64,000 nucleotides of DNA from Desulfamplus sp964425195 (GTDB lineage: Bacteria > Desulfobacterota > Desulfobacteria > Desulfobacterales > Desulfobacteraceae): the NCBI GenBank assembly GCA_964425195.1, contig CAYRLG010000018.1, positions 1 to 64,000 on the forward strand, read 5' to 3'. Of this stretch, positions 55,239-64,000 are shown in pieces. The translations under genes and the position numbers were made by a program. Each line of letters opens with the position of its first letter. Within the stretch, counting starts at the first letter, position 1. The notes under the pieces are model-generated. The model was given only the letters and a program-made list of their open reading frames with translations, did not search any database and was not told where the DNA came from.

Positions 55239-56054
55239 ATGAATAACGATAACATTACTCTAATTCTTGTTGAACCACAGGGACCTATTAATATAGGGTC
55301 TGTATGCAGAGTTATGATGAACTTTGGTTTTAATAATCTAAGGCTTGTCAATCCTTGCAAAGAGTATCAATCTGAACAGGCAAGAAAAATGGCATTAAGT
55401 GCTCAAAATATGCTTGTTCAAGCACCTTTATTCAATACGCTTGCTGATGCTTTATCAGACTGTCATATTGCCTTTGGAACAACCAGAAGATTTGGCAAAT
55501 ATCGAAAAAATTTTCTAATGCCAGAACCTGCTGCAGAGACAATTGCAGCATTTGATGATAGTGTAAAATGTGCACTTGTGTTTGGGCGAGAGGATAATGG
55601 GCTAACTGCTGATGAGCTTGCACTTTGTCAGAACTTTGTAACCATTCCAACTGATGATAGATTTCCCTCCATGAATCTATCGCACGCTATAGGAATATTG
55701 CTTTATGAGATTGCTAAAGCGATGCAAAACAAACTCTCTACAAACAGAGAAATTACAACTAAAACCCCCGCCACGATTGAATCTATAGAGCAGATGTTCA
55801 GCCATATAAGAAAAGCACTATCTGACATTGGATTCCTTGATCCACAAAATCCCGATCACCTCCTAAGAACATTCAGACAGGTATTTGGAAAAGCTGGGCT
55901 TACAGAGCGTGATGTCAGAATTATTAGAGGCTTAATGAGTAAAATAGAATGGATTAACAGTTGTAAAAAAAAACAGCCAATAGAGATTCAGTTTGACCCA
56001 AAAATTGGGGGGTTAAGCGAAATCAAAAAAATAAAACCGTATAAAAAAGAGTGA
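55239..56054 (+). CDS. trmJ: SpoU-family tRNA 2'-O-methyltransferase TrmJ
   Basis: The protein has 271 residues. It has the SPOUT motifs LVEPQGPINIGSVCRVMMNFGF (motif 1, catalytic Arg in RV), LVFGREDNGLT (motif 2) and FPSMNLSHAIGILLYEI (motif 3). TrmJ methylates position 32 of tRNA. The C-terminal extension (about 160-271) is helical, as in the family. It is followed after 23 bases by the DUF374 acyltransferase gene. Confidence 0.93.
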   Translation: MNNDNITLILVEPQGPINIGSVCRVMMNFGFNNLRLVNPCKEYQSEQARKMALSAQNMLVQAPLFNTLADALSDCHIAFGTTRRFGKYRKNFLMPEPAAETIAAFDDSVKCALVFGREDNGLTADELALCQNFVTIPTDDRFPSMNLSHAIGILLYEIAKAMQNKLSTNREITTKTPATIESIEQMFSHIRKALSDIGFLDPQNPDHLLRTFRQVFGKAGLTERDVRIIRGLMSKIEWINSCKKKQPIEIQFDPKIGGLSEIKKIKPYKKE

Positions 56055-56077
56055 TATACCAGAGGAGTTTTCAAGAT

Positions 56078-56746
56078 ATGTTTAAAAGATTGAAATTCAT
56101 ACTTTACACAAAACCCTTTATTGCTTTTATCTATTTTTTTATAAGAATCTATGCAATGTCATTCCGTTTAAGAGTAGTGAACGAAGAGCAGTGGAAAAAG
56201 CATCTAAAAAATGGGAAAGCTGTGCTTCTTTGTGTATGGCATCAACAGTTTTTTTCGGCTATAAGACATTTTAAAACTTACGCGCACCTTAACCCTGGAC
56301 TTATGATAAGCCAGAGCCGTGACGGAGAATTAATTGCAGGAGTTGCAAATAGAACAGGATGGCATACTGCAAGAGGCTCATCATCAAAAGGGGGAAAAGA
56401 GGCAATGGAAGAGATGATTGACCATCTCAAATACTATCGCTTTGGTGCACATATACTTGATGGACCAAGAGGACCAATAGGAAGAGTTAAGGCTGGAATA
56501 ATTAAAATGGCAAAAGAGAGTAATGCGGTTATTGTACCTTTCTACACTTATGCCGATAAAGCGTGGTTTTTTAACTCATGGGATAGGTTTATGTTGCCAA
56601 AGCCATTTTCTAACGTTACTCTTATGTTTGATGAGCCGATATTCTTTGACCCACCACAGACTCCTGAGCGGTTTGAGTCTCAGAGGTTATATCTTGAACA
56701 GACAATGATAACAAGGCTTTTAAACGTGAATAGTAGCAGAATTTAA
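56078..56746 (+). CDS. DUF374 lysophospholipid acyltransferase-like protein
   Basis: The protein has 222 residues from the ATG at 56078; AGAGGAG lies ten bases upstream. An N-terminal membrane segment precedes the CVWHQQFFSAI motif (HQ-type acyltransferase box), SQSRDGELIAGVANRTGW, RGSSSKGGKEAM and DGPRGPIGRVKAGII, diagnostic of DUF374. Members in Gram-negative bacteria act on lipid A or phospholipid precursors at the inner membrane. The exact acceptor is not shown by the sequence. Confidence 0.88.
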   Translation: MFKRLKFILYTKPFIAFIYFFIRIYAMSFRLRVVNEEQWKKHLKNGKAVLLCVWHQQFFSAIRHFKTYAHLNPGLMISQSRDGELIAGVANRTGWHTARGSSSKGGKEAMEEMIDHLKYYRFGAHILDGPRGPIGRVKAGIIKMAKESNAVIVPFYTYADKAWFFNSWDRFMLPKPFSNVTLMFDEPIFFDPPQTPERFESQRLYLEQTMITRLLNVNSSRI

Positions 56747-56835
56747 TCTATATCTATAATGGTTTAGAACATTAAAATGCCTTACTGCAAGCTATTCAAC
56801 AACTCTAATTCTGAAAATTGTTATGATAATCTTTA

Positions 56836-56861
56836 TAGCCGAGCGATAAATCGCACGGCTA
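56836..56861. repeat. Palindromic element overlapping the queH stop codon
   Basis: TAGCCGAGCGAT (56836-56847) and ATCGCACGGCTA (56850-56861) pair with one mismatch and a two-base centre. The right arm supplies the TAG stop of queH (56859-56861, minus strand). It has the look of a repetitive extragenic palindrome lying between convergent genes. Confidence 0.65.
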
Positions 56862-57395
56862 CCGAGACTCTTTATAAAAACGATCTTTTTCACTATAAAT
56901 GCAGCCACAATACTGTTGCCGATACATCTTGAGCTGTTTTGACTCTTCAATCCCCTCTTTCCAACCTTCTCTGAAATCTCTGTAAAAAAATGGGATACCA
57001 ACCTCCTTACCGACTGATTCACCAGTTTGGCGAATTAGCTCATGGTTCTGAAAGAGGCTGTAAAGAAGTGTTGAGGAAAAAGCATCAAATTTTCCTTTTT
57101 TTGCAACCTTTGCAGCAGCAGATAGCCTGTCATGGTAACAGAATCTGCATCTATCTTTTTCACGAAATACTACAGATTGAAGAAACCTCTCAAGCTCGTA
57201 GGTCTGCTGACATATTACTCTTATTCCCATTGTTTTAGCATATTCCAGTAAAGTCTCCTCCCTGCTTAAACACTCGGAAAATGGGTGGATATTATGTCGA
57301 TAAAAAAAGCCCATCACCTCAATATTTGCAGCTTGCAGAACCTTTAGCGGATATATTGTGCAAGGTCCACAACATGTATGTAAAAGTAATTTCAC
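56859..57395 (-). CDS. queH: Epoxyqueuosine reductase QueH
   Basis: The protein has 178 residues. The N terminus LLLHTCCGPCTIYPL, RCRFCYHDRL in the middle, and QYCGCIYSE near the C terminus give the paired cysteines that bind the Fe-S cluster and metal in QueH (DUF208). It reduces epoxyqueuosine to queuosine in tRNA. The organism therefore makes queuosine. The stop codon lies in a palindromic element. Confidence 0.93.
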   Translation of the reverse strand: MKLLLHTCCGPCTIYPLKVLQAANIEVMGFFYRHNIHPFSECLSREETLLEYAKTMGIRVICQQTYELERFLQSVVFREKDRCRFCYHDRLSAAAKVAKKGKFDAFSSTLLYSLFQNHELIRQTGESVGKEVGIPFFYRDFREGWKEGIEESKQLKMYRQQYCGCIYSEKDRFYKESR

Positions 57396-57513
57396 TCTAT
57401 ATTATCCCTTTTCTCTATACCTTGCCCTTAGATACTCTTATTTTCTATTTTACTTATAAATTTCAATTCAACAATAATTGCAGCAAAATTTTCTATGTTC
57501 AAAACCTTTACTA

Positions 57514-58251
57514 TCACCTGCTCCCAAATATTGACGTGCCAACTCTCACTATTGTTGCTCCCTCCTCAATTGCAACCTCAAAATCACCGCTCATACCCAT
57601 TGAGAGGTGTTCCATAGAGATTCCATCTATATTTTTATTTCTAATAGTATCTCTTATCTGAGCAATTCGCCTGAAATATGGTCTTGCCATCTCGGGTTCA
57701 TCAAAAAAAGGCGGCATTCCCATCAATCCTTTTAACGATACAAATTTGAGATTAGCAATACTGCTTGCAAGTTCAACTGCATCGTGAGCCTCTACACCAG
57801 ATTTTGTCTCCTCTTGGCTAATATTTATCTGAATCAAAATATTCTGGATTTTGCCAATCTTTTTAGCCTGACGGTTAATCTCCTGAGCCAACTTCAACGA
57901 ATCTACAGTATGAATAAGATCAAAATACTTTACAGCAACTTTGGCTTTATTAGATTGAAGATGACCTATAAAATGCCAAATAACATCTCTATTTATACCA
58001 ATTTTTTTTTCATTGTTCTCATCTCGTTGAAAATAGATTTGACTTATCGCCTCAATTTTATCTACAGCCTCTTGAATATAGTTCTCTCCAAAAATATTTA
58101 CCCCGCTATTAATAGCATCAATAACTGTATCTGCACTCTTTTTCTTGCTTACAGCAACAAGGGTAATCTCTTCTGTATTTCGGCAGCACATCTGAGCTGC
58201 ATTTGCGATCTTGCTTTTAACGTCTAAGAGTCTCTCTTTTATATCATACAT
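57514..58251 (-). CDS. YggS-family pyridoxal phosphate homeostasis protein
   Basis: The protein has 245 residues from the ATG at 58251 (MYDIKERL); an in-frame GTG-type extension to 58305 would overlap maf. VAVSKKKSADTVIDAINSG carries the PLP-binding lysine. FGENYIQEA, WHFIGHLQSNKA and HLSMGMSGDFEVAIEEGATIVRVGTSIFG are family-specific. It is a single-domain alanine-racemase-like barrel without known catalytic activity that buffers PLP. It is translated just after maf. Confidence 0.95.
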   Translation of the reverse strand: MYDIKERLLDVKSKIANAAQMCCRNTEEITLVAVSKKKSADTVIDAINSGVNIFGENYIQEAVDKIEAISQIYFQRDENNEKKIGINRDVIWHFIGHLQSNKAKVAVKYFDLIHTVDSLKLAQEINRQAKKIGKIQNILIQINISQEETKSGVEAHDAVELASSIANLKFVSLKGLMGMPPFFDEPEMARPYFRRIAQIRDTIRNKNIDGISMEHLSMGMSGDFEVAIEEGATIVRVGTSIFGSR

Positions 58252-58291
58252 ATCTATATTCTGCTTTTTTACTCCTTTAATATTTAGAACT

Positions 58292-58945
58292 CTAACCCAT
58301 TTCAACTATACCCTCTTGAATCAGAATCTCCATAACCTCACACACAGGAAGCCCTACAACATTGCTGTATGAGCCATTTATACTTTTAACCATAAATGCC
58401 CCAAGTCCCTGAATTGCATAACCTCCAGCCTTGTCAAAAGGCTCTCCAGTTCTGATATACCACTCAATTTCGCGATTAGTCAGATTTCTGAAAAGCACAT
58501 CTGTCTTTACAGAATTGGTAATTATTTTTCTTTCACTATGACAGCACAAGGTAAAACCTGTATAAACGGTATGAGTTTGTCCGCTTAGAATTTCAAGCAT
58601 CTTACGTGCATCATCTTCAGATATAGGTTTTTCAAGAAGTTGCTTACCCATTACAACTGTGGTATCTGCACCAAGAACCCACGTAACAGTATTGTTTTCA
58701 GAAAAATAATTTTTATCCACTACAGTTTTTTCTACAAGGCTTTGATGTGTAATACTTTCTGCCACAACTTGAGCTTTCTCCCTTGAAAGCCGTCTGACAT
58801 AGCCATCAGGTAGCTCTGAGGGCATTATAATCTCATCAATATCTGCTGGTATTATCTCAAAATCAACGCCTGCCTGCTCAAGTAGCTCTTTTCTTCTTGG
58901 TGATTGTGATGCAAGAATAAGTTTTTTTATAGTTATTTTCTTCAT
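58292..58945 (-). CDS. maf: Maf nucleotide pyrophosphatase
   Basis: The protein has 217 residues. LILASQSPRRKELLEQAG, GADTTVVMGKQLLEKP and the EWYIRTGEPFDKAGGYAIQGLGA C-terminal signature are clear. Maf proteins hydrolyse dTTP, UTP or modified NTPs to monophosphates, limiting mis-incorporation. The gene ends 40 bases before the YggS-type gene start. Confidence 0.95.
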   Translation of the reverse strand: MKKITIKKLILASQSPRRKELLEQAGVDFEIIPADIDEIIMPSELPDGYVRRLSREKAQVVAESITHQSLVEKTVVDKNYFSENNTVTWVLGADTTVVMGKQLLEKPISEDDARKMLEILSGQTHTVYTGFTLCCHSERKIITNSVKTDVLFRNLTNREIEWYIRTGEPFDKAGGYAIQGLGAFMVKSINGSYSNVVGLPVCEVMEILIQEGIVEMG

Positions 58946-59227
58946 TTATCTCTTTTATCTCTATATGTTGTTATATTTGCACATCTTAAATTGACTATAC
59001 TATCTGTTTAAAAACTCCTTTTGTTAAATGAGAGAATATAAAAAATTGTGATAACTCTTATCAGTGGATAATTCAATATTTTAAAAGATTATTATAATAT
59101 TTGAATTGCTCTTTTACCTTTCTCCCCTATTTTTACAAGGTTGCGATTTGAAGCAGATTGTTTATAATAATTCAAACTATTTTTTTGTCTCTTAACTCCT
59201 TAATTTACATTTAAAGATTAATTAACT
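58946..59227. other. Intergenic region between divergent maf and crcB
   Basis: About 280 AT-rich bases. I looked for a fluoride riboswitch (crcB motif) before crcB and see no matching conserved core. No other structured element was found. Confidence 0.4.
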
Positions 59228-59641
59228 ATGAATTTACCTCTTTCCGATTCTATTTTGAAATTTCTACTGGTTCTGATTGGCGGAGGAGTGGGATCAACTT
59301 GCAGGTATGCAGTTGCTCTGCTCTCTGTAAAGGTTTTTGGAACACGTTTCCCCTATGGAACAATGATTGTCAACTTAACAGGCTGTTTTCTTATTGGGAT
59401 ATGTTTTGAACTTGCGGAGCGTGCTGCATGGTTTGGCGTGCCAGCACGCCTATTTTTAATGACAGGATTTTTAGGAGGACTTACCACATTTTCTACATTT
59501 GCTTTAGAGACAGTTATAGCTGAACGTAGAGGCACAGACCCTGTAGCGTTGATAAATTTTTTTGTCAATAATGTTTTCGGTATGTTAATGGTACTGGCAG
59601 GAATTTGGATGGTTCAATATCTGTTTAAAGGGAGGGGGTAG
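59228..59641 (+). CDS. crcB: Fluoride channel CrcB/Fluc
   Basis: The protein has 137 residues with four membrane segments. GGGVGSTCRYAVALL (first), FPYGTMIVNLTGCFLIG (the polar-track Asn), GFLGGLTTFSTFALE (the signature with the phenylalanine box) and the C-terminal helix match Fluc. It exports fluoride passively as a dual-topology dimer. Two bases separate it from the DUF190-CBS gene, a known genomic pairing. Confidence 0.95.
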   Translation: MNLPLSDSILKFLLVLIGGGVGSTCRYAVALLSVKVFGTRFPYGTMIVNLTGCFLIGICFELAERAAWFGVPARLFLMTGFLGGLTTFSTFALETVIAERRGTDPVALINFFVNNVFGMLMVLAGIWMVQYLFKGRG

Positions 59642-59643
59642 CT

Positions 59644-60921
59644 ATGAAGATCAAGTATAGTGAAATCAATATATTTACCAATGAAGATGCACGCTATCAT
59701 GGTTCTCCTCTGTATGAAGAGATTGTTCACTATGTTCACTGCTTGAAGATAGCAGCTCGATGTATGGTAACGCGCTGTATGGCTGGGTGCTATGAAAACG
59801 GTGAAATATCAACTCAAGCTGTTATGGCTGCATCTTTTAATATGCCTGTTATTGTCAAAATAATCCTCCCCTCAGTTCAGGCAGATACGATATTGCCGAC
59901 ACTTGAACAGATGGTCGATGAAGGGATTGTGACTGTTCAGGAGATTCGTGTCTGTTGCCATAAAACCCGCAAACAACTTATCCCTAAACATCTTAAAGTT
60001 AAAGATATAATGACTCTAAATCCTCAATCTGTTCTGCTTGAAACTCCAGTGAGCGATGTGGTTACTCTTCTTTTATCTTCAGATTTTACAGGTGTTCCTG
60101 TGGTTGATGGGCAGTACTGTCCAGTAGGAGTTATCTCTCAAGGTGATCTGATTTATAGAGCTGGAATGCCTTCAAGGATTGGGCTTTTGGCACAATTTAG
60201 AAGTGACAATATTAAATTAATTCTTGAATCTTTATCGGTTAAACAAGCTAAAGATATTATGAGTCCGGCTGTTTGTATTAAGGAAAATGAACTTTTGACA
60301 GATGCTGTAAATCTCATGCTCAAAAGAGAGCTTAAACGTCTGCCAGTTACTGACAATAAGGGGAAACTTACAGGCATTTTATCTCGCATGGACATCTTCC
60401 GTACAATTACCGAAAAGTCGCCTGATTGGAACGATTTTAGGAAGCAAAATATACCAGTTGGCGATTTCAAGTATGTTTCAGATATTATGCGAAGAGATAC
60501 ACATACCGTTTTACCAGAGACCCCGATTGACGAAGTCCTCCATATCATCGGTTCAAATGATATTCAGATGATCGCTGTTGTTGATACTAAAGGTCTTTTT
60601 ATTGGTATTATTTCAGATATAAATCTACTCAAAGCATTTTCTGATCCAAAAGAGAGTATCTGGGACTATTTTATAAATAAATTCTCTTTTGGACAAAGAA
60701 GCCATAAAACAAGAGAGTTCCAAGATATATTAAGTAAAACTGCAGCTCAATTTATTCAAACCTCTACCATAACTATTTTGGAAAGCACACCAATTGATGA
60801 TGCAATACGGCTGATGACAGAGCAGATGCTCAAACGGCTGCCGGTTTTGGATGCAGAAGGGAAGTTTAAAGGGATGATAAGTCGGGAATCACTGCTCAGA
60901 ACAGGGTTTTTAAATTTGTAA
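59644..60921 (+). CDS. DUF190 (PII-like) protein with four CBS domains
   Basis: The protein has 425 residues. The first 115 residues are DUF190: YEEIVHYVHCLKIAARCMVTRCMAGCYENGE, then a PII-like beta strand set. They are followed by CBS domains starting about 117 (VKDIMTLNPQSV), 198 (AKDIMSPAVC), 280 (VSDIMRRDTHTV) and 370, each with the usual ending (VVGVISQGDLIY, LTGILSRMDIFR). CBS pairs bind adenine nucleotides. It is two bases after crcB, probably a sensor or regulator of the channel. Cysteines are more numerous than in most members. Confidence 0.9.
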   Translation: MKIKYSEINIFTNEDARYHGSPLYEEIVHYVHCLKIAARCMVTRCMAGCYENGEISTQAVMAASFNMPVIVKIILPSVQADTILPTLEQMVDEGIVTVQEIRVCCHKTRKQLIPKHLKVKDIMTLNPQSVLLETPVSDVVTLLLSSDFTGVPVVDGQYCPVGVISQGDLIYRAGMPSRIGLLAQFRSDNIKLILESLSVKQAKDIMSPAVCIKENELLTDAVNLMLKRELKRLPVTDNKGKLTGILSRMDIFRTITEKSPDWNDFRKQNIPVGDFKYVSDIMRRDTHTVLPETPIDEVLHIIGSNDIQMIAVVDTKGLFIGIISDINLLKAFSDPKESIWDYFINKFSFGQRSHKTREFQDILSKTAAQFIQTSTITILESTPIDDAIRLMTEQMLKRLPVLDAEGKFKGMISRESLLRTGFLNL

Positions 60922-60969
60922 GAAAATACTATAATTATAATAATCTCTTGTCGTGATTTATATACAGAA

Positions 60970-60996
60970 TAGAGACACACTGCTTCGGCGTCTCTA
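60970..60996 (+). repeat. Palindrome / possible terminator after the DUF190-CBS gene
   Basis: TAGAGAC (60970-60976) pairs with GTCTCTA (60990-60996) over a 13-base GC-rich loop, about 50 bases past the stop codon and before a short TTTTG. It may end the crcB operon. Its short, repetitive-looking GC-rich stem in an AT-rich region also fits a dispersed palindrome. Confidence 0.5.
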
Positions 60997-61089
60997 CAGT
61001 TTTGAATATATCTATACTTCAAACGGTCACAAATTTAGCTTTTACTATGAAAAACTCAAGTTATGACCGAAAGCAGTATATTTTACACA

Positions 61090-63957
61090 TTAGTTTAAAG
61101 GAAAACTTCTATGCTCAAAGTTATCATAAACATCAGACATGCCAAAAAAATTGGGATCAAATTGTGGCTTGCCATCAGCCCCTATAAGAATATTGCCAGA
61201 TTGCCCAACAGGCAGCATACTTTCAATACGAACTGGTCCAGAATTTCCCATCTCAACACAATGTGCATAAGTTGATCTGGATGATGTAGGAATCTGGTGA
61301 ACTAACCCTAACATCTCGTGTTTATAGGAAATAGTGCCTCTTTTATCAGTTCCCCAAGGCTGTTCGCCCAATGCTGTCAGAGCTTTATCTAATCCAGCAA
61401 TGATAATAGCATTAAGTGTCTGAGGGGCATTTTGATCAACTTTATTTTCAAACCAGTTATAGCTGTTTTTCATAGTTGTATTTAACTTAGGCAGTCCATG
61501 CAAAAGCATATTAAAAAGTACTATATTATCTTCAGACTTACTACCAAGCTCGTCATCAAATGTTAATTTAATTACCTCATTTATCCACTGATTCATCAAA
61601 ATCCAGGCATCTGAACGATCCTTTCCAGCTGCCCAGTTATCTTGACCACCAGCTACAAAGTGACCATCCCAACCATTTAAAAGCTCTATGGCTGCTAAAC
61701 GCTTGGCATTGATATCAGATGATGCCTCACTACCATTATCTTTATTAGTATTTTCAGATTCCAATGCTGCAACAAAATCTTCTTTTACATACTTCCAAGG
61801 ATTTCCACCATCTCCATAAGTTGTAAATGTAGAAGATAGATACTCGTCTCTAACCGAATCTGTAGTAGATATATAAAGAGCAAGGTCTCTTACATCTTCA
61901 AAAGTAAGATTGTCGTGAGTTGACAGATAATCTTCAAGAACATGTCCTCTGTGAAATGGTCCAAAATAGTATGTAGATTTATTTGATGATATTGGATACT
62001 CAAGGCTGCTTCTGCTATTCCAACCACTATAAAAACCTCTTGCAGCATTGCGTTCATGTGCTCTTGCTTTATAAACTACAGGTGAGAGCCATTCTGCAGT
62101 TCCGTCACCTGACAGAGGGAATCTTAGATCAAGTCCTTCTGGTCTTACAGGATCATAGCCTGACATCCAGTATGCAATATTCCCATCTTTATCAGCATAG
62201 CAGTAGTGCTGAGAAAGAGGAATCCTGTTAATAGCATCTCCAAACTCATCCATACTTTCTGCCCTTGCAAGATCCAGAGATGCTTTAACAAATGCAAACT
62301 CTTTACCCCAATGGGAGTATTTCCATGAGATTACAGGCTCACTATTTACTACAGGTCCATGAGAAGTTCTGTAAACAGGCAATTGAACATCATCTTCACC
62401 CGCAACCTTTATAGTTTCAATGCGATGCAGCGATACGGCTGAGGGGTCTTCAATATAGTAGTCCAATGTATGGGCGTGCCCTACCTGCATTGACCATGCG
62501 TGGTGAGGAGTTCTGCCAATTACAATGGCTGGAATACCAGCAATGATCATACCAGAAGCATCAATACCTCCGGCTTTAATTGAACCTTCAGCAATAATAG
62601 ATGGTACAGAAAAATTAAAAGCGTGATCCATCTGAGGACCTGAGTAAATTATAGGGTTGCCGCTTGCTGTTTTATCTCCTGACACAACCCATGCGTAGCT
62701 TCCATTTTTCACATAAGCATTGATCTCTTTAAGATTTGCAACAATCTGCTCCTCGTTCTGCCTCATATTATTGGCAATTTCTTGAAAATTGCAGGTTAAA
62801 TCAAATTGAGTGTCTATATTAAAGAACTGATTAAGAGGCTCACTGTTTTTTGCAATTATATTATTACTGCTCGAAGTTGATATTTCTCTCTTGCTAACCA
62901 AATTGTTCTTGTCACCAGCAATGTAAGTCACTGCATCTGGATCATCTTGCCATCTTAAATCTTGAAACATTGAAAGATAGTCGTTAGGAAATTGCATTTT
63001 TAACTTTTGAAACAGTGCGAGATTTTCAAGCTGCCCTTGTGCAGTTGCCTCTCCGTCAAAAGCACGCAGCATATTGGTTGCCCATGCAAGTACATCTGTG
63101 GGCGTCCAATCTTCTGGTACAAAATCTATACCAAGCTGCTGGCTCATTGCATGAAATTCAAATGGTAATTTAGTGCGATCTTTTTTAACCTCTGCAATTC
63201 TTCTGTTAAACCCAGCTACATATCCATTGATTGCAGATTTTGATTCGGGATCAAGAGCATTAAAACCTTGCTGATACTCCTCATCTGAATATCCAACAGT
63301 GCGAACCTTAATATCGCTTGCAAGCTGGCTTCTACCAAAAATTTCAGCAAGCCTTCCTCTACCAACTCTTCTATATTTCTCTGCCTGCCATAAACGATCT
63401 GTTGCTACAGAGTAGCCCATTGCCTCAAATACAGTATAAATATCTGCTGTCTCATCTCCCGAGATAAACCATACCCCTTTATCATCTCTTGATGTTGTAA
63501 CAGGTGTGTTAAACGATTCTAAGGAATTTATATCAAGCTTCCACAAAAGTTCAGAACTATAATCTCCTTCAGATTCATCATAATAAGGTAACAGCTTAAA
63601 TTTGATGTGTGTACCATAGTAATTTCCACACTCTACTGTTAAAGCAAGATCAGATGGGACAGAAAGGGGAGTACTACATATTCCATCTTGTGATGTTTGT
63701 TTAGAGTCAAAAACTAAAAAAGAGTCAAGTTTCCATAGTAATTCAGAGTTATTATCTGAGTTAGGCTTCTCATATTTTACCAGCGAAAAACTAAATAAAA
63801 GTTCTTCGTACTTTGCACATGGGACAGATAGTGTCAAATTATTATCAATCGTAATGCAGTTACTTGCTAATACATTAGAATTAATAGATAAGGTAAATAA
63901 TACCATAATAAATACAATGGCTATTGTTAGTTTCCTAATCCTTTGCAACTTTTTCAT
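61090..63957 (-). CDS. Penicillin-acylase family Ntn hydrolase with duplicated N-terminal module
   Basis: The protein has 955 residues. The GGAGGG ribosome-binding site and signal peptide (hydrophobic 11-25, ending ...NVLA) indicate export. Residues 34-78 and 94-142 are two copies of one module: a Cys, a 'LxLxVPC/VEC' strand, aromatic strands and SELLWKLD. From about 155 the acylase begins (TADIYTVFEAMGYSVATDRLWQAE). The nucleophile is expected at S420, after G419, in VKNGSYAWVV. The beta subunit has YCYADKDGNIAYWMSG, and VAGGQDNWAAGKDR supplies the Asn-type transition-state residues. It is periplasmic and auto-processing. Likely substrates are acylated amides (beta-lactams, N-acyl homoserine lactones, acyl peptides); specificity cannot be read. 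Confidence 0.88.
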   Translation of the reverse strand: MKKLQRIRKLTIAIVFIMVLFTLSINSNVLASNCITIDNNLTLSVPCAKYEELLFSFSLVKYEKPNSDNNSELLWKLDSFLVFDSKQTSQDGICSTPLSVPSDLALTVECGNYYGTHIKFKLLPYYDESEGDYSSELLWKLDINSLESFNTPVTTSRDDKGVWFISGDETADIYTVFEAMGYSVATDRLWQAEKYRRVGRGRLAEIFGRSQLASDIKVRTVGYSDEEYQQGFNALDPESKSAINGYVAGFNRRIAEVKKDRTKLPFEFHAMSQQLGIDFVPEDWTPTDVLAWATNMLRAFDGEATAQGQLENLALFQKLKMQFPNDYLSMFQDLRWQDDPDAVTYIAGDKNNLVSKREISTSSSNNIIAKNSEPLNQFFNIDTQFDLTCNFQEIANNMRQNEEQIVANLKEINAYVKNGSYAWVVSGDKTASGNPIIYSGPQMDHAFNFSVPSIIAEGSIKAGGIDASGMIIAGIPAIVIGRTPHHAWSMQVGHAHTLDYYIEDPSAVSLHRIETIKVAGEDDVQLPVYRTSHGPVVNSEPVISWKYSHWGKEFAFVKASLDLARAESMDEFGDAINRIPLSQHYCYADKDGNIAYWMSGYDPVRPEGLDLRFPLSGDGTAEWLSPVVYKARAHERNAARGFYSGWNSRSSLEYPISSNKSTYYFGPFHRGHVLEDYLSTHDNLTFEDVRDLALYISTTDSVRDEYLSSTFTTYGDGGNPWKYVKEDFVAALESENTNKDNGSEASSDINAKRLAAIELLNGWDGHFVAGGQDNWAAGKDRSDAWILMNQWINEVIKLTFDDELGSKSEDNIVLFNMLLHGLPKLNTTMKNSYNWFENKVDQNAPQTLNAIIIAGLDKALTALGEQPWGTDKRGTISYKHEMLGLVHQIPTSSRSTYAHCVEMGNSGPVRIESMLPVGQSGNILIGADGKPQFDPNFFGMSDVYDNFEHRSFPLN

Positions 63958-64000
63958 AAAATCTTCCCTCCAAATAGATACTTTAATTAACCTTCTTTTT

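Noticed and set aside
58946..59227. Fluoride riboswitch before crcB
   Set aside because: The conserved core was looked for and not seen. A covariance search would settle this.

Overview
The window is a bacterial chromosome segment, AT-rich and densely coded. It most resembles an anaerobic Desulfobacterales-type member of the Desulfobacterota. This taxon is an inference from the low GC content, a futalosine-pathway menaquinone gene (mqnD), a 2[4Fe-4S] ferredoxin, QueH and CysK, several hybrid sensor kinases, LPS assembly genes, and secreted-protein modules with paired cysteines before a 'WKLD' motif. No rRNA gene or marker here fixes the genus.

Bases 1 to about 9,145 look like an accessory element beside a tRNA-Arg gene. 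It holds a broken tyrosine-recombinase remnant and a 162-bp nested-palindrome insertion with 6-bp direct repeats. One minus-strand gene block follows: an AlpA/excisionase-like winged-helix protein, an unknown protein, a RepA/KaiC-like ATPase lacking the Walker A lysine, a protein with the motif order of tRNA-guanine transglycosylases (possibly DpdA-like), and a large AEP-primase-like/AAA+ protein. Two conserved hairpin arrangements lie between these genes. This element is the best candidate for an undescribed system.

Bases 9,146-29,400 are core genes and signalling: tRNA-Arg, tadA-purA, two sensor kinases (REC-PAS-HK-REC and HDOD-GAF-HK), tRNA-Pro, mqnD, an EAL protein, bifunctional ftcD, a MazF-type toxin-antitoxin pair, a substrate-binding lipoprotein / Cache hybrid kinase / REC-GGDEF operon, and pilC-pilS. 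Bases 29,480-34,185 carry ispF, cysS, miaA and a lipoprotein with a periplasmic-binding fold.

Bases 34,182-50,405 form a long minus-strand run: lptD, a NusG paralogue, an HU/IHF protein, holB, ricT, metG, a transpeptidase PBP, a double-length GlmS-like protein, kdsD and pfk. It groups envelope precursor supply (GlmS-like, KdsD, LptD, PBP) with translation and replication housekeeping. Bases 50,603-55,130 carry tmk, a CysK fused to a CysRS-like domain that has lost KMSKS, an unknown protein and a ferredoxin ending at a strong terminator.

The last part has trmJ, a DUF374 acyltransferase, queH, a YggS-type PLP protein, maf, crcB with a DUF190-CBS partner, and a penicillin-acylase family Ntn hydrolase with a duplicated N-terminal module.
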